DNA of 64,000 bases from Noviherbaspirillum sp. UKPF54 (GCF_007874125.1 NZ_CP040128.1:682001-746000), one strand, 5' to 3'. Shown: positions 52,362 through 60,875, counted from the first letter of the stretch. Made by a program: numbers and translations. Notes: a model not told the origin generated them from the sequence alone.

Positions 52362-53368
52362 ACGAAAGATACGTGACGCTGGCGCATGGCAACGGCGGTC
52401 GGCTGATGCGGGAACTGATCGAGGAGGTGATCGCGCCGCGGCTTGCCAATCCCTTGCTCGATGCGCAGGTGGATGCGGTTGCCGTTGCCGTGCCGGCCGG
52501 GTACGGCGCGCTCATGCTCACCACCGATGCATTTACCGTGCAGCCGCTCGAATTCCCCGGCGGCGATATCGGCACGCTCGCCGTGCACGGCACCGTCAAC
52601 GACCTGGCGGTAGCCGGCGCCACGCCGCGCTACATGACGCTTTCCCTGATCATCGAGGAAGGCACGGAAATCGCGCTGCTCGATCGCATCGCCGCCAGCA
52701 TCGGCCGCGCCGCGCGCGAAGCCGGCATCGCGGTGGTCGCGGGCGACACCAAGGTGGTGCGGCGCGGCGAGGGCGGCGGCCTCTATATCGCCGCGACCGG
52801 TGTCGGAATGCGCGCCCATGAACGGCGCCTCGGCATGCGGGAAGTGCGCGCGGGCGACCGCATCCTGGTCAGCGGGCCGGTCGGAGATCATGGCATCGCG
52901 GTGCTGCTGGCACGCGAGGAGTTCGGGCTGGCGGGCGAGTTGTGCTCCGACTGCGCGAACGTATTCGATCTGACCAGCGCGCTCCTGCGCTTGCCGGGGC
53001 TGCGCTTCATGCGCGACCCCACGCGCGGAGGGCTCGCGACCGTCATGCACGAGCTGTCCCGGGGAACGGGGCTCGGCGTGCGCCTGCGCGAGACCGCGAT
53101 CCCGGTGCGCGCAGCGGTGCGCTCGGTATGCGACATGCTCGGCTACGACCCCTTGTATCTCGCCTGCGAGGGGAGGGTAGCCGCGGTGGTCGACGAGAAC
53201 GACGCCGAGGCGGCACTTGAAGCCTGGCGGGCGCTGCCGGCCGGACGCGATGCGCAAATCGTCGGCGCGATGACTGCCGGTCGGCCACACGTGGTCCTGC
53301 AAACCGAGATCGGCGGCGAACGTTTGCTGGACGAACTGGAAGACGATCCGTTGCCGCGTATTTGCTAG
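52355..53368 (+). CDS. hypE: thiocarboxamide-forming hydrogenase maturation protein HypE
   Basis: A 337-aa PurM-fold protein. The N-terminus has LAHGNGGRLMRELI, and the ATP-binding GTVNDLAVAGATPRYMTLS and MRDPTRGGLATVMHELS follow. The C-terminus ends in PRIC, the cysteine that HypF carbamoylates and HypE converts to thiocyanate. Overlaps hypF by 7 bp and is 9 bp before the hydrogenase beta subunit gene. Confidence 0.95.
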   Translation: MLDERYVTLAHGNGGRLMRELIEEVIAPRLANPLLDAQVDAVAVAVPAGYGALMLTTDAFTVQPLEFPGGDIGTLAVHGTVNDLAVAGATPRYMTLSLIIEEGTEIALLDRIAASIGRAAREAGIAVVAGDTKVVRRGEGGGLYIAATGVGMRAHERRLGMREVRAGDRILVSGPVGDHGIAVLLAREEFGLAGELCSDCANVFDLTSALLRLPGLRFMRDPTRGGLATVMHELSRGTGLGVRLRETAIPVRAAVRSVCDMLGYDPLYLACEGRVAAVVDENDAEAALEAWRALPAGRDAQIVGAMTAGRPHVVLQTEIGGERLLDELEDDPLPRIC

Positions 53369-53377
53369 GAAATCGCC

Positions 53378-54517
53378 ATGCACAAAGACTCGCCGCAAAC
53401 GACGCATGCGACTCCGCTGTTTTTGCCGCGCGCGCGCCTGCAGGATCTGATCGATGCGCTGCATGGAGCCGGCTATCGCTGCGTCGGGCCGACACCCAAG
53501 GATGGCGCGATCGTGTTCGACACCCTGCATTCCGCGGCGCAGCTGCCGGCCGGCCTGCAGGACGAGCAGGAGCCGGGCCGCTACCGCCTTCATGCGGGCG
53601 GAGGCGTGCGACAGTTCGCGTGGGCCAACGGGCCGCAGGCATTGAAGCCGCTGCTGTTCGCGCCGCGCGAGGTGTTGTGGCGGGCAACACGCCGCCCCGA
53701 CGGCAGCCTCGCGTTCGACGAGGCGCTGCCGCGGGAAAAGCCGCTGGCGGTGTTCGGCGTGCGCTCCTGCGACCTTGCCGCTCTCGCCATCCTCGACCGG
53801 CATTTTCTGCAGCAGGCGCACGGCGCCTATGTCGATCCATATTACGCGCAGCGCCGAGAGGGCCTGTTCCTGGTCGCCGTAAACTGCAGCCATCCGGCTG
53901 CAACCTGCTTTTGCGCGTCGACCGGCGACGGCCCGCGCGCCGGCGGCGGGTTCGACCTGGCGCTCGACGAGCTCGATGACGGCTTCGTGCTGGAATGCGG
54001 GAGCGAGCGCGCAAGAACGATCGTCGGCGCGATACGGCTGGCGCCGGCGGCGCGCGGGCAGACCGACGCGGCGCAGCAGCAGTCGCGGCAGGCACAGCAG
54101 CGCATGACGCGCAGCCTGCCCGGCCGCAATTTGCGCGATGCGCTGTTCGCGAACCTGGAACACGCAAGGTGGAACGATGTCGCCGACCGTTGCCTTTCCT
54201 GCGGCAATTGCACTTCGGTCTGCCCGACCTGTTTCTGCCACGGCGAGCGCGATTGGCAGCAGATCGACGGCGCGCAGTCGGAGCATGTGCGCGAATGGGA
54301 TTCGTGCTTCACCAAGGGCCACAGTTATATCCACGGACTCACCGTGCGCCCCGATACCCGCACCCGCTACCGTCAGTGGCTGACGCATAAGCTCGGCAGC
54401 TGGCACGACCAGTTCGGGCGCAGCGGCTGCGTCGGCTGCGGCCGCTGCATCGCCTGGTGCCCGGTCGGCATCGACATTACCGAGGAAGCGGCGGCCATCT
54501 GCGGAGGCAAGCCATGA
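53378..54517 (+). CDS. hyhB: group 3b-type hydrogenase iron-sulfur (beta) subunit
   Basis: A 379-aa iron-sulfur protein related to sulfhydrogenase beta subunits. The N-terminal 230 residues include GVRSCDLAALAILDRHFL and further cysteines (CSHPAATCFCAS). Two 4Fe-4S motifs follow: CLSCGNCTSVCPTC (about residues 272-285) and CVGCGRCIAWCPVG (about 351-364). It should carry electrons between the small subunit and the flavin subunit. Its stop overlaps the next start by four bases. Confidence 0.9.
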   Translation: MHKDSPQTTHATPLFLPRARLQDLIDALHGAGYRCVGPTPKDGAIVFDTLHSAAQLPAGLQDEQEPGRYRLHAGGGVRQFAWANGPQALKPLLFAPREVLWRATRRPDGSLAFDEALPREKPLAVFGVRSCDLAALAILDRHFLQQAHGAYVDPYYAQRREGLFLVAVNCSHPAATCFCASTGDGPRAGGGFDLALDELDDGFVLECGSERARTIVGAIRLAPAARGQTDAAQQQSRQAQQRMTRSLPGRNLRDALFANLEHARWNDVADRCLSCGNCTSVCPTCFCHGERDWQQIDGAQSEHVREWDSCFTKGHSYIHGLTVRPDTRTRYRQWLTHKLGSWHDQFGRSGCVGCGRCIAWCPVGIDITEEAAAICGGKP

Positions 54518-55344
54518 ATCCCTACCTGCCGCTGGAGGCGCAAATCGTCGAGCGGGTGCAGGAGTCGAAGACCGTATTCACGCTGCGCCTGCGGCTGACC
54601 GACGAGGCTGCGCGCAACGACTACCGTTTTGAACCCGGCCAGTTCAACATGCTCTACCTGTACGGCGCGGGCGAAGTGCCGATCTCGATCGTGTCCGATC
54701 CGGGAGAGCCTGCCGTACTCGGGCACGCCATCCGCGTGGTGGGACGCGTCACGCGCGCCATGGCCGGATTGCGGCCCGGCGAGCGCATCGGCTTGCGCGG
54801 CCCCTATGGGCGCGGCTGGCCGCTGCAGCAGGCTCATGGCTACGATGTGCTGATCGTCACCGGTGGCCTGGGCTGCGCGCCGGTGGTTTCGGTCATCAAC
54901 TACGTGCTGGCGCGTCGTGCCGCGTTCGGCCGGCTGACCATCATCCAGGGCGTCAAGCATGCCGAGGATTTGCTGTGGCGCGATCGCTACGCGTATTGGG
55001 CCACGCTGCCCGACACCCAGGTGCTGCTGGCGGCCGACCACGGCGGCCCTCTCTGGCCCTGGCATGTCGGTCTCGTCACCGAGGTGTTCGACGACGCTCG
55101 CATCGTGCCCGAGCGCACTGTGGCGATGATGTGCGGCCCGGAAGGCATGATGCGCGCCGCCGTGAACAATCTGCTCGGGCGCGGCATCGCGCCGGAGCGC
55201 ATCCATGTCAACATGGAGCGCAACATGCAGTGCGCGGTCGGCCATTGCGGCCATTGCCAGTACGGCGGCGCGTTCGTCTGCCGGCAGGGGCCGGTGTTCT
55301 CCTATCCCGAGGTCAGGCCGTTGTTCGACACGAGGGGATTCTGA
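54514..55344 (+). CDS. hyhG: group 3b-type hydrogenase flavin/NAD(P)-binding (gamma) subunit
   Basis: A 276-aa ferredoxin-reductase-type protein. The FAD-binding segment is FEPGQFNMLYLYGAGEVPIS (about residues 37-56) and the nicotinamide site is IVTGGLGCAPVVSVINYVL (about 114-132). The C-terminal 2Fe-2S ligands are in MQCAVGHCGHCQYGGAFVC (about 244-262). It exchanges electrons with NAD(P). The start overlaps hyhB (ATGA) and the stop shares one base with the next start (TGATG). Confidence 0.92.
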   Translation: MNPYLPLEAQIVERVQESKTVFTLRLRLTDEAARNDYRFEPGQFNMLYLYGAGEVPISIVSDPGEPAVLGHAIRVVGRVTRAMAGLRPGERIGLRGPYGRGWPLQQAHGYDVLIVTGGLGCAPVVSVINYVLARRAAFGRLTIIQGVKHAEDLLWRDRYAYWATLPDTQVLLAADHGGPLWPWHVGLVTEVFDDARIVPERTVAMMCGPEGMMRAAVNNLLGRGIAPERIHVNMERNMQCAVGHCGHCQYGGAFVCRQGPVFSYPEVRPLFDTRGF

Positions 55345-56129
55345 TGCAAGCGAAAGCGCGCGTTGCCGTACACAAGTTCGCGTCCTGCGACGGCTGCCAG
55401 CTGGCCTTTCTCAACCTCGGCGAAACCCTGGTGCGGCTGGCCGATCTGGTGGAGATCGTGCATTTCGCCGAGGCCGGCCCGCTCGCATTCGACGAGCATG
55501 TCGATGTCGCCTTCGTCGAGGGCAGCATCTCCACTTCCCATGACGAGCAGCGTATCCGCCAGGTGCGCGCCAACTGCACGCATCTGGTGACGATCGGCGC
55601 CTGCGCCACCGCCGGCGGCGTGCAGGCATTGCGCGGCATGGCCGATACCAAGGCTTGGGTGGAAGGCATCTACGCCAGCCCCGAATACATCGACTCGCTG
55701 GCGACTTCCACGCCGATTTCCGATCACGTGAGGGTGGACCTGGAGTTGTGGGGCTGCCCGGTCAACGCTCGCCAGGTGCTGGGGGCGCTGCGCGCGCTGC
55801 TGTCCGGTTTCATGCCGCCCGAGGAGGAGGACAAGGTCTGTCTCGAATGCAAGCGCCGGCAGGCCGTGTGCGTGATGGTCGCGCACGGCATCCCCTGCAT
55901 GGGGCCGGTCACGCGCACCGGTTGCGGCGCGCTGTGCCCGTCGTTCGGGCGCGACTGCTACGGCTGCTACGGGCCGGCGGAAAACCTCAACACGGCATCG
56001 CTGTCGCGCCGCCTGGAAGGCATTGGCCTGGTGCGCGAAGAAATCGCGCGGCGCTACCTGTTCATCAACAACGGCGCTCCGCAATTCCGCCAGGCCGGCC
56101 TGGCGGCAAAGGAGAAGACGGATGAGTGA
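55344..56129 (+). CDS. hyhS: group 3b-type [NiFe] hydrogenase small (delta) subunit
   Basis: A 261-aa small subunit. The proximal cluster ligands begin with FASCDGCQLAFLNL (residues 12-25), followed by TIGACATAGGVQALRG and WGCPVNARQVL. The C-terminal cysteines (CLECKRRQAVC, then CMGPVTRTGCGALCPSFG and CYGCYGP) bind further clusters. There is no Tat signal, so the enzyme is cytosolic. The end overlaps the large-subunit start by 8 bp. Confidence 0.95.
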   Translation: MQAKARVAVHKFASCDGCQLAFLNLGETLVRLADLVEIVHFAEAGPLAFDEHVDVAFVEGSISTSHDEQRIRQVRANCTHLVTIGACATAGGVQALRGMADTKAWVEGIYASPEYIDSLATSTPISDHVRVDLELWGCPVNARQVLGALRALLSGFMPPEEEDKVCLECKRRQAVCVMVAHGIPCMGPVTRTGCGALCPSFGRDCYGCYGPAENLNTASLSRRLEGIGLVREEIARRYLFINNGAPQFRQAGLAAKEKTDE

Positions 56130-57420
56130 CAGGCGCGAGGTGAGCATCCGGGTGCCGGTACTGGCGCGGGTGGAGGGCGAGGGCGCGCTGGAGATCGACA
56201 TACGGGACGGCAGCATCGCCGACCTCAGGCTGCGCATCTTCGAGCCGCCGCGTTTCTTCGAAAAATTCCTGGAGGGGCGCGCCTATCACGAAGTGCCGGA
56301 CATGGTGGCGCGCATCTGCGGCATCTGCCCGGTCGCCTACCAGATGAGCGCGGTGCATGCGCTGGAAAGCATCTTCGGCGTCGATCCCGGGCCGTGGGTG
56401 CGGGCGATGCGGCGCGTGATGTATTGCGGCGAATGGATAGAAAGCCATTGCCTGCACATTCATCTATTGGCGGCGCCCGATTTCCTCGGTTACGGCAGCG
56501 TTATCGAGATGGCGCGCGACTACCCGGACGAAGTGCGGCGCGGCCTGGCGCTGCAGGCGCTGGGCAACGATCTGATCCGCATGCTTGGTGCGCGCTCGGT
56601 GCATCCGGTGGGCGTGCGCGTGGGCGGATTTCACAAGGCGCCGGACATGGAGACGGTCACGGCGCTGCGCGAGCGCATCCGCGCGGCACTGCCGCAAGCC
56701 GAAGCGCTGCTGGCATGGACCGCCGGCTTGCCGATGCAGGGCGGCGACCAGCAGTTCGCCTGCGTCGCGCTGCGCCATGCGTCGGAATATCCAATGAACG
56801 AAGGGCGCATCGTGTCCGACCGCGGGCTGGATATCGGCGCCGGCGAATACGACAGGTTTTTCTTGGAGCGGCATATCCCGCATTCCACAGCACTGCACAG
56901 CCTGCTGCAGGGGCAGCCTTATCTGGTCGGGCCGCTGGCGCGCGTCAACCTGAACCACGACAGGCTGTCGCCACCCGTGGCGGATGCATTGCGCGCCGCA
57001 CCGGTGCGTTTCCCCAGCCACAACCCGTATCACGGCATCGTCGCGCGCGCGGCGGAAGTCTATGACGCGCTGTGGGAGGCGCTGCGCCTGCTTGATGGTT
57101 ATGCGCTGCCGGAAAGCCCGTATGCCGAGGTCGTGCCGCGCGCCGGCGTCGGCTTCGGCTGCACCGAAGCGCCGCGCGGGCTGCTGTGGCATCGCTACGA
57201 AACGAATGACGACGGCAGCATCCGGACCTCCCGCATCGTGCCGCCCACCAGCCAGAACCAGGCACGCATCGAGCAGGACTTGCGGCTGTCGCTGCAAGCC
57301 TTCGGGCTGGAGCACAGCGACGATGCATTGCGGCGCCTGGGAGAGCAGGTGATCCGCAACTACGACCCGTGCATTTCATGCGCGACGCATTTTCTGAAAC
57401 TGGACGTGCGCCGCGCATGA
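56122..57420 (+). CDS. hyhL: group 3b-type [NiFe] hydrogenase large (alpha) subunit
   Basis: A 432-aa catalytic subunit. The nickel-binding pairs are RICGICP (about residues 64-70) near the N-terminus and DPCISCATH near the C-terminus, both intact. The short peptide after the histidine (FLKLDVRRA) is the part cut off by the maturation protease. The Glu needed for proton transfer is in the usual N-terminal VEGEG. It reduces protons or oxidises H2 using electrons from NAD(P)H through the other subunits. Overlaps the protease gene by four bases. Confidence 0.96.
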   Translation: MSDRREVSIRVPVLARVEGEGALEIDIRDGSIADLRLRIFEPPRFFEKFLEGRAYHEVPDMVARICGICPVAYQMSAVHALESIFGVDPGPWVRAMRRVMYCGEWIESHCLHIHLLAAPDFLGYGSVIEMARDYPDEVRRGLALQALGNDLIRMLGARSVHPVGVRVGGFHKAPDMETVTALRERIRAALPQAEALLAWTAGLPMQGGDQQFACVALRHASEYPMNEGRIVSDRGLDIGAGEYDRFFLERHIPHSTALHSLLQGQPYLVGPLARVNLNHDRLSPPVADALRAAPVRFPSHNPYHGIVARAAEVYDALWEALRLLDGYALPESPYAEVVPRAGVGFGCTEAPRGLLWHRYETNDDGSIRTSRIVPPTSQNQARIEQDLRLSLQAFGLEHSDDALRRLGEQVIRNYDPCISCATHFLKLDVRRA

Positions 57421-57896
57421 GCCCGATACGGCTGATCGGCATCGGCTCGCCGTTTGGCGACGACCGCGTCGGCTGGCATGCCGTCGAGGCGATCGAGCGT
57501 AGCGGCATGCTGGCCAGCTTCCCCGCCGGCATGGCAACGGCGTGCCGCTGCAGCCACCCGGTGACCGACTTGCTGCCGATGATGTCGGGCGCACGGGCGG
57601 TTTTTCTGATCGACGGCATGAAAAGTGGCGCGCCTCCCGGCGCGGTGCGCAGGATCGAGGACGGCGAGCTGCCCGACGGGCTTGGGAATGTATCGAGCCA
57701 CGGCCTGGGCGTGGCGGAAAGCCTGGCGCTGGCGCGCACGCTCGGCATGCTGCCCCGGACGCTGACGATTTACGGCATCGAAATCGGGGCGCCGGCCGCG
57801 GATCAAGAGATCAGCCAAGCGGTGCTGGCGGCAATTCCAGCCCTGCTGCGCGAAATCGAAACCGATTTGCGCAGGCTCGTCGAGGAAAACGATTGA
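57417..57896 (+). CDS. hydrogenase maturation endopeptidase (HyaD/HycI-like)
   Basis: A 159-aa protease that removes the C-terminal peptide of the large subunit after nickel insertion. The nickel-sensing acidic residues are in GIGSPFGDDRVGWHAVEAI (residues 8-26) and in VFLIDGMKSG, and the His is in NVSSHGLGVAESL. Coupled to the large-subunit gene by an ATGA overlap, which suits its dedicated role. The last gene of the operon; no clear terminator follows. Confidence 0.9.
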   Translation: MSPIRLIGIGSPFGDDRVGWHAVEAIERSGMLASFPAGMATACRCSHPVTDLLPMMSGARAVFLIDGMKSGAPPGAVRRIEDGELPDGLGNVSSHGLGVAESLALARTLGMLPRTLTIYGIEIGAPAADQEISQAVLAAIPALLREIETDLRRLVEEND

Positions 57897-57908
57897 TGCA
57901 AGCGACGC

Positions 57909-58370
57909 CTATCCGCGCTCTCGCGTTTCGCGCCGCTGCGCGCTGGTAATGGCCTGAACGAAGCCTTGCATTTCTTCCGCGAGGACTTCCAGTAAGTCGT
58001 CGAGCGTCGCGATGCCGATCAGCACACCGTTTTCCGTTGTCACCGGCACGCGCCGCACGCCGCCCTGGCGCATCAGATGCAGCACGTCGTTCAGCGACGC
58101 ATCGGCGCGGGCCGTGATGACCTGGCCGCTCATGATGTCGCCGACGCGCAGGCTTTGCGGATCGAAGTCGCGCGCCACCGCGACAATGGCGATGTCGCGG
58201 TCCGTCACCATGCCCGTGACGATGCGGCCGAGATCGGCTTCCCGGATCACGACCAGGCTGCCGACGTGCTTGTCGCGCATCAGTTCGGCAGCTTCCTTCA
58301 CGCTCATGTCTTCGGTCGCAAAGACCACTTCGCGGTTGCAGATCTCGCCAATGTCCATTTTTTCGTACAT
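57909..58370 (-). CDS. CBS-domain-pair protein
   Basis: A 153-aa protein with two CBS domains: REVVFATEDMSVKEAAELMRDKHVGSLVVI (about residues 13-42) and GQVITARADASLNDVLHLMRQGGVRRVPVTTENG (about 82-115), then GIATLDDLLEVL. It resembles the CBS protein at 47011-47400 in layout. A GGAGG site lies 7 nt before the ATG. It converges on the hydrogenase operon end (12 bp between stops). An FNR-type palindrome lies 56 bp upstream, so it may respond to low oxygen. Confidence 0.88.
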   Translation of the reverse strand: MYEKMDIGEICNREVVFATEDMSVKEAAELMRDKHVGSLVVIREADLGRIVTGMVTDRDIAIVAVARDFDPQSLRVGDIMSGQVITARADASLNDVLHLMRQGGVRRVPVTTENGVLIGIATLDDLLEVLAEEMQGFVQAITSAQRRETRERG

Positions 58371-58398
58371 GCCTTCCTCCGTTGGCCAGAATGCACCA

Positions 58399-58439
58399 AG
58401 TGTGGGCCGGACGGCCTGAGCGAGATTGAGATAACTCAA
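58399..58439 (-). promoter_or_regulatory. FNR/ANR-type palindrome and weak -10 for the second CBS gene
   Basis: The perfect dyad TTGAG-TTAT-CTCAA (minus strand, 58439-58426) matches 8 of 10 FNR consensus bases. Exactly 21 nt downstream is CACACT (58404-58399) at the -10 place, a poor match that would need an activator. The predicted leader of about 22 nt contains the GGAGG site of the CBS gene. Confidence 0.6.
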
Positions 58440-58523
58440 TGCCAACGTGTTCGATCTCGCCTGCCGCCTGCCGGGCGCCGAAAATGAGGGAAGAGGTTTC
58501 TTGCAGGATTTCAGGAAAACGCC

Positions 58524-58760
58524 ATGAGTAAAGAACGCTTTTCCAATTTCGAGTTTGACTTGTCGGCCGTCCGCCATGCCGGCGACGGCAGGTGGATTCC
58601 GTATCTTGAGATCCGGGATTGCTCCGAGGACCAGGATGTGGGCGCGGTGATTTTCCCGAAGCAGCGGATCGCGGAAGACGAGGCGTTCGAGTCGGAGCAG
58701 GCCGCCCTCGATGAAGCCAGGCGCTTCGCGATGGCGCATGTCTCATCCGGCGAGTTCTGA
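58524..58760 (+). CDS. small conserved hypothetical protein
   Basis: A 78-aa protein, acidic, with the pattern FDLSAVRHAGDGRWIPYLEIRDC and a C-terminal helix (FESEQAALDEARRFAMAHV). No signal or membrane segment. I do not recognise the family. It is divergent from the CBS gene across 153 bp that carry the FNR-type palindrome. A terminator follows at 58840. Confidence 0.65.
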   Translation: MSKERFSNFEFDLSAVRHAGDGRWIPYLEIRDCSEDQDVGAVIFPKQRIAEDEAFESEQAALDEARRFAMAHVSSGEF

Positions 58761-58839
58761 GGCGAAGGAATATTTTTCGCAGGCGCTAAAGATCGCGCCG
58801 GCGGTGCCGTTGACAGGGTGTAGTTCCCTAGGTTGTTTT

Positions 58840-58875
58840 GAGCCCTCCGGCGCAAGCCGTCGAGGGCTCTTTTGT
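58840..58875 (+). terminator. rho-independent terminator after the small gene
   Basis: An 8-bp stem GAGCCCTC / GAGGGCTC (58840-58847 and 58862-58869), with a partly paired loop and TTTTGTTT directly after. It also ends the convergent WGR gene region. Confidence 0.85.
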
Positions 58876-59133
58876 TTATGCCGGCTGATAGCCGCGCTTT
58901 TCACGTACCCTGGCGATTGCCTGGACCATCGCCATGCCGGCTTCGAAAGAGTCGACATGCGTGATTCTCTTTCCCCGGAGATTGTTCTCCTTGCGCGCCC
59001 AGGAGCGTGTCACCGTCCATTGATCGAACAAGTCCCGGTCCAGCGCGATGCTGTAGGTGCGCGTTGCCGACACGAAGTCCAAGCGGACAGGATGGGGAAT
59101 GAAGCGGGTGACGGAGTCCGTTGGGTCGATCAT
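58876..59133 (-). CDS. WGR-domain protein
   Basis: An 85-aa protein made of one WGR domain (LDFVSATRTYSIALDRDLF, then QWTVTRSWARKENNLRGKR), the fold that binds nucleic acid or sits in PARPs and regulators. Here the WGR triad is replaced by WAR. Its stop lies directly at the edge of the terminator of the convergent gene. A longer frame up to 59214 (ATG) reaches almost to a terminator hairpin at 59226-59253 and leaves no room for a promoter, so I prefer the ATG at 59133. Neither start has a strong ribosome site. Confidence 0.7.
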   Translation of the reverse strand: MIDPTDSVTRFIPHPVRLDFVSATRTYSIALDRDLFDQWTVTRSWARKENNLRGKRITHVDSFEAGMAMVQAIARVREKRGYQPA

Positions 59134-59225
59134 TTGCGCATTCGTTTCCTGGAAAAACTTTTCTGCCAGCCGATCCACGCGAAGGGCGTGAAGGGCCGAT
59201 GCCCCGTGCTGCATGTGCAAAAACA

Positions 59226-59253
59226 AAAAGCCCGGCCATGGAGCCGGGCTTTT
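59226..59253. terminator. bidirectional terminator hairpin beside the IS
   Basis: An 11-bp perfect stem AAAAGCCCGGC / GCCGGGCTTTT (59226-59236 and 59243-59253, loop CATGGA) with a T run on either strand. It is 14 bp outside the left end of the IS3-family element, so it belongs to the host side. Confidence 0.8.
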
Positions 59254-59329
59254 CGCTTGAATCTTTGTGATGTGCCCCCAATAAAGAGTGCCAATCGGGA
59301 TCTAGTAAAGTTCGTTTTCGAAAGGGAGA

Positions 59330-59599
59330 ATGAACGTGAAGAAGCGGTTTACCGACGAGCAGATTATTGGATTTCTGAAGCAGGCAGATGCCGGCGTATC
59401 GGTCAAAGAGCTGTGTCGACAGCATGGCTTTAGCGATGCATCGTTTTACACCTGGCGCGCCAAATTCGGCGGCATGACGGTGCCGGATGCGAAGCGGCTG
59501 CGGGACCTGGAAGCAGAGAATGCCCAGCTCAAGAAACTGTTGGCCGAATCAATGCTGGATGCAGAAGCTCTGAAAGTGGCGTTAGGCCGAAAGCACTGA
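59330..59599 (+). CDS. IS3-family OrfA (transposase DNA-binding part)
   Basis: An 89-aa protein. The N-terminal helix-turn-helix of the transposase_8 type reads [42 protein letters not shown] (residues 5-46), followed by a leucine-zipper helix ([18 protein letters not shown]). AAGGGAG lies before the ATG. It ends about 20 bp before the first ATG of OrfB, in the next frame. Confidence 0.92.
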   Translation: MNVKKRFTDEQIIGFLKQADAGVSVKELCRQHGFSDASFYTWRAKFGGMTVPDAKRLRDLEAENAQLKKLLAESMLDAEALKVALGRKH

Positions 59600-59619
59600 A
59601 CCCACAGGCCAAGCGTGAG

Positions 59620-60456
59620 ATGGTCGCAGCGATGCGGGAGAAGACTACGATTTCCGAGCGCCGCGCCTGTCTGCTTGTGGGGCTGTCACGCACTGTCTTG
59701 CACTACCAGGGCAAGGCACAACCCGAGAACGAGCAATTGCAGGCTCGCATGGTTGAACTGGCCGGCGAACGCCGCCGCTTTGGCTATCGTCGCCTGCATG
59801 CGCTGTTACGACGTGAAGGCATCGAGGCAAATCACAAACGGATCTTTCGTCTTTATCAGGGCGCTGGCCTGGCGGTAAAGCGCCGGCGCAAGCGGCATGG
59901 TGTAGCAGTCGAACGGGAGCAACTGGTACTGCCAAGCCGGCCCAATGAAGTATGGTCTATGGATTTCGTCAGCGATGCGCTGGCCAATGGCCGCAGGATC
60001 AAGGTGTTGACCATCGTGGACGACTTCACCAAGGAGTCGGTCGACTTGGTGGCTGAGCATGGCATTTCCGGTCACTACGTCGTTCGCGTGCTGGAGCGAG
60101 CAGCGCAGTTCCGTGGTTTGCCATCAGCAATCCGAACGGATCAGGGTCCGGAGTTCACCGGCAAGGCATTGGATCAGTGGGCGTATCAGAATGGCGTGCA
60201 ACTCAAGCTGATTGAGCCGGGCAAGCCAACGCAGAACGCCTACATCGAGAGTTTCAATGGTCGCTTCAGAGATGAATGCCTGAACGACCACTGGTTCACC
60301 AGCCTGGCGGAAGCGCGCATTCGAATCGCGGCATGGCGGCGCGATTACAATGAGCATCGGCCGCATAGCGCATTGAACTACCAGACACCAGCCGAATTTG
60401 CTGCAAGCTGCCGGACAAACCGGCTGCCAAAGGCCGGCGAGCAGGAAAGAATTTGA
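59620..60456 (+). CDS. IS3-family OrfB (transposase catalytic part)
   Basis: A 278-aa protein with an HTH_21-like N-terminus ([19 protein letters not shown]) and an rve integrase core. The DDE residues are in [19 protein letters not shown] and the Glu of [13 protein letters not shown]. All three are present, so the enzyme may be active. The frame stays open upstream of the ATG through the end of orfA (codons reading [12 protein letters not shown]), which allows an OrfAB fusion by -1 frameshifting. Confidence 0.92.
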   Translation: MVAAMREKTTISERRACLLVGLSRTVLHYQGKAQPENEQLQARMVELAGERRRFGYRRLHALLRREGIEANHKRIFRLYQGAGLAVKRRRKRHGVAVEREQLVLPSRPNEVWSMDFVSDALANGRRIKVLTIVDDFTKESVDLVAEHGISGHYVVRVLERAAQFRGLPSAIRTDQGPEFTGKALDQWAYQNGVQLKLIEPGKPTQNAYIESFNGRFRDECLNDHWFTSLAEARIRIAAWRRDYNEHRPHSALNYQTPAEFAASCRTNRLPKAGEQERI

Positions 60457-60875
60457 TGTTTTTAATTGGACTTTGCTAGAAGGCCCCTGGCACTACGAAT
60501 GGGGGCACATCAGGAGTTCACCGGCAAGGCATTGGATCAGTGGGCGTATCAGAATGGCGTGCAACTCAAGCTGATTGAGCCGGGCAAGCCAACGCAGAAC
60601 GCCTACATCGAGAGTTTCAATGGTCGCTTCAGAGATGAATGCCTGAACGACCACTGGTTCACCAGCCTGGCGGAAGCGCGCATTCGAATCGCGGCATGGC
60701 GGCGCGATTACAATGAGCATCGGCCGCATAGCGCATTGAACTACCAGACACCAGCCGAATTTGCTGCAAGCTGCCGGACAAACCGGCTGCCAAAGGCCGG
60801 CGAGCAGGAAAGAATTTGATGTTTTTAATTGGACTTTGCTAGAAGGCCCCTGGCACTACGAATGGGGGCACATCA
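60150..60875. repeat. perfect 363-bp tandem duplication of the IS 3' end
   Basis: 60150-60512 and 60513-60875 appear identical base for base as read by eye. The unit runs from the middle of orfB (GGAGTTCACCGGC) through the right inverted repeat, so the second copy begins exactly where the first inverted repeat ends. Confidence 0.93.
60514..60819 (+). pseudogene. truncated IS3 orfB copy (3' third)
   Basis: The second copy of the duplicated unit encodes the last 102 residues of OrfB, with the catalytic Glu but neither Asp. A frame from 60466 reads through the junction and would make a 117-aa chimera, but it cannot be a transposase. Confidence 0.88.

Larger units (their letters stand above)
59268..60512 (+). 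mobile_element. IS3-family insertion sequence, 1,245 bp
   Basis: Ends carry the inverted repeat TGATGTGCCCCCA (59268-59280; complement at 60500-60512), with partial matching continuing for about 30 bp further inward. Two overlapping reading frames, orfA and orfB (-1 relative), fill it, as is usual for IS3 elements; OrfA-OrfB resembles IS407-like members. No target-site duplication is visible, probably because the right end is followed directly by a tandem copy of its own 3' part. Confidence 0.9.

Noticed and set aside
52358..54406. A 682-codon minus-strand open frame opposite hypE and the hydrogenase beta subunit
   Set aside because: Shadow of the real genes, with no ribosome site and no recognisable domain.
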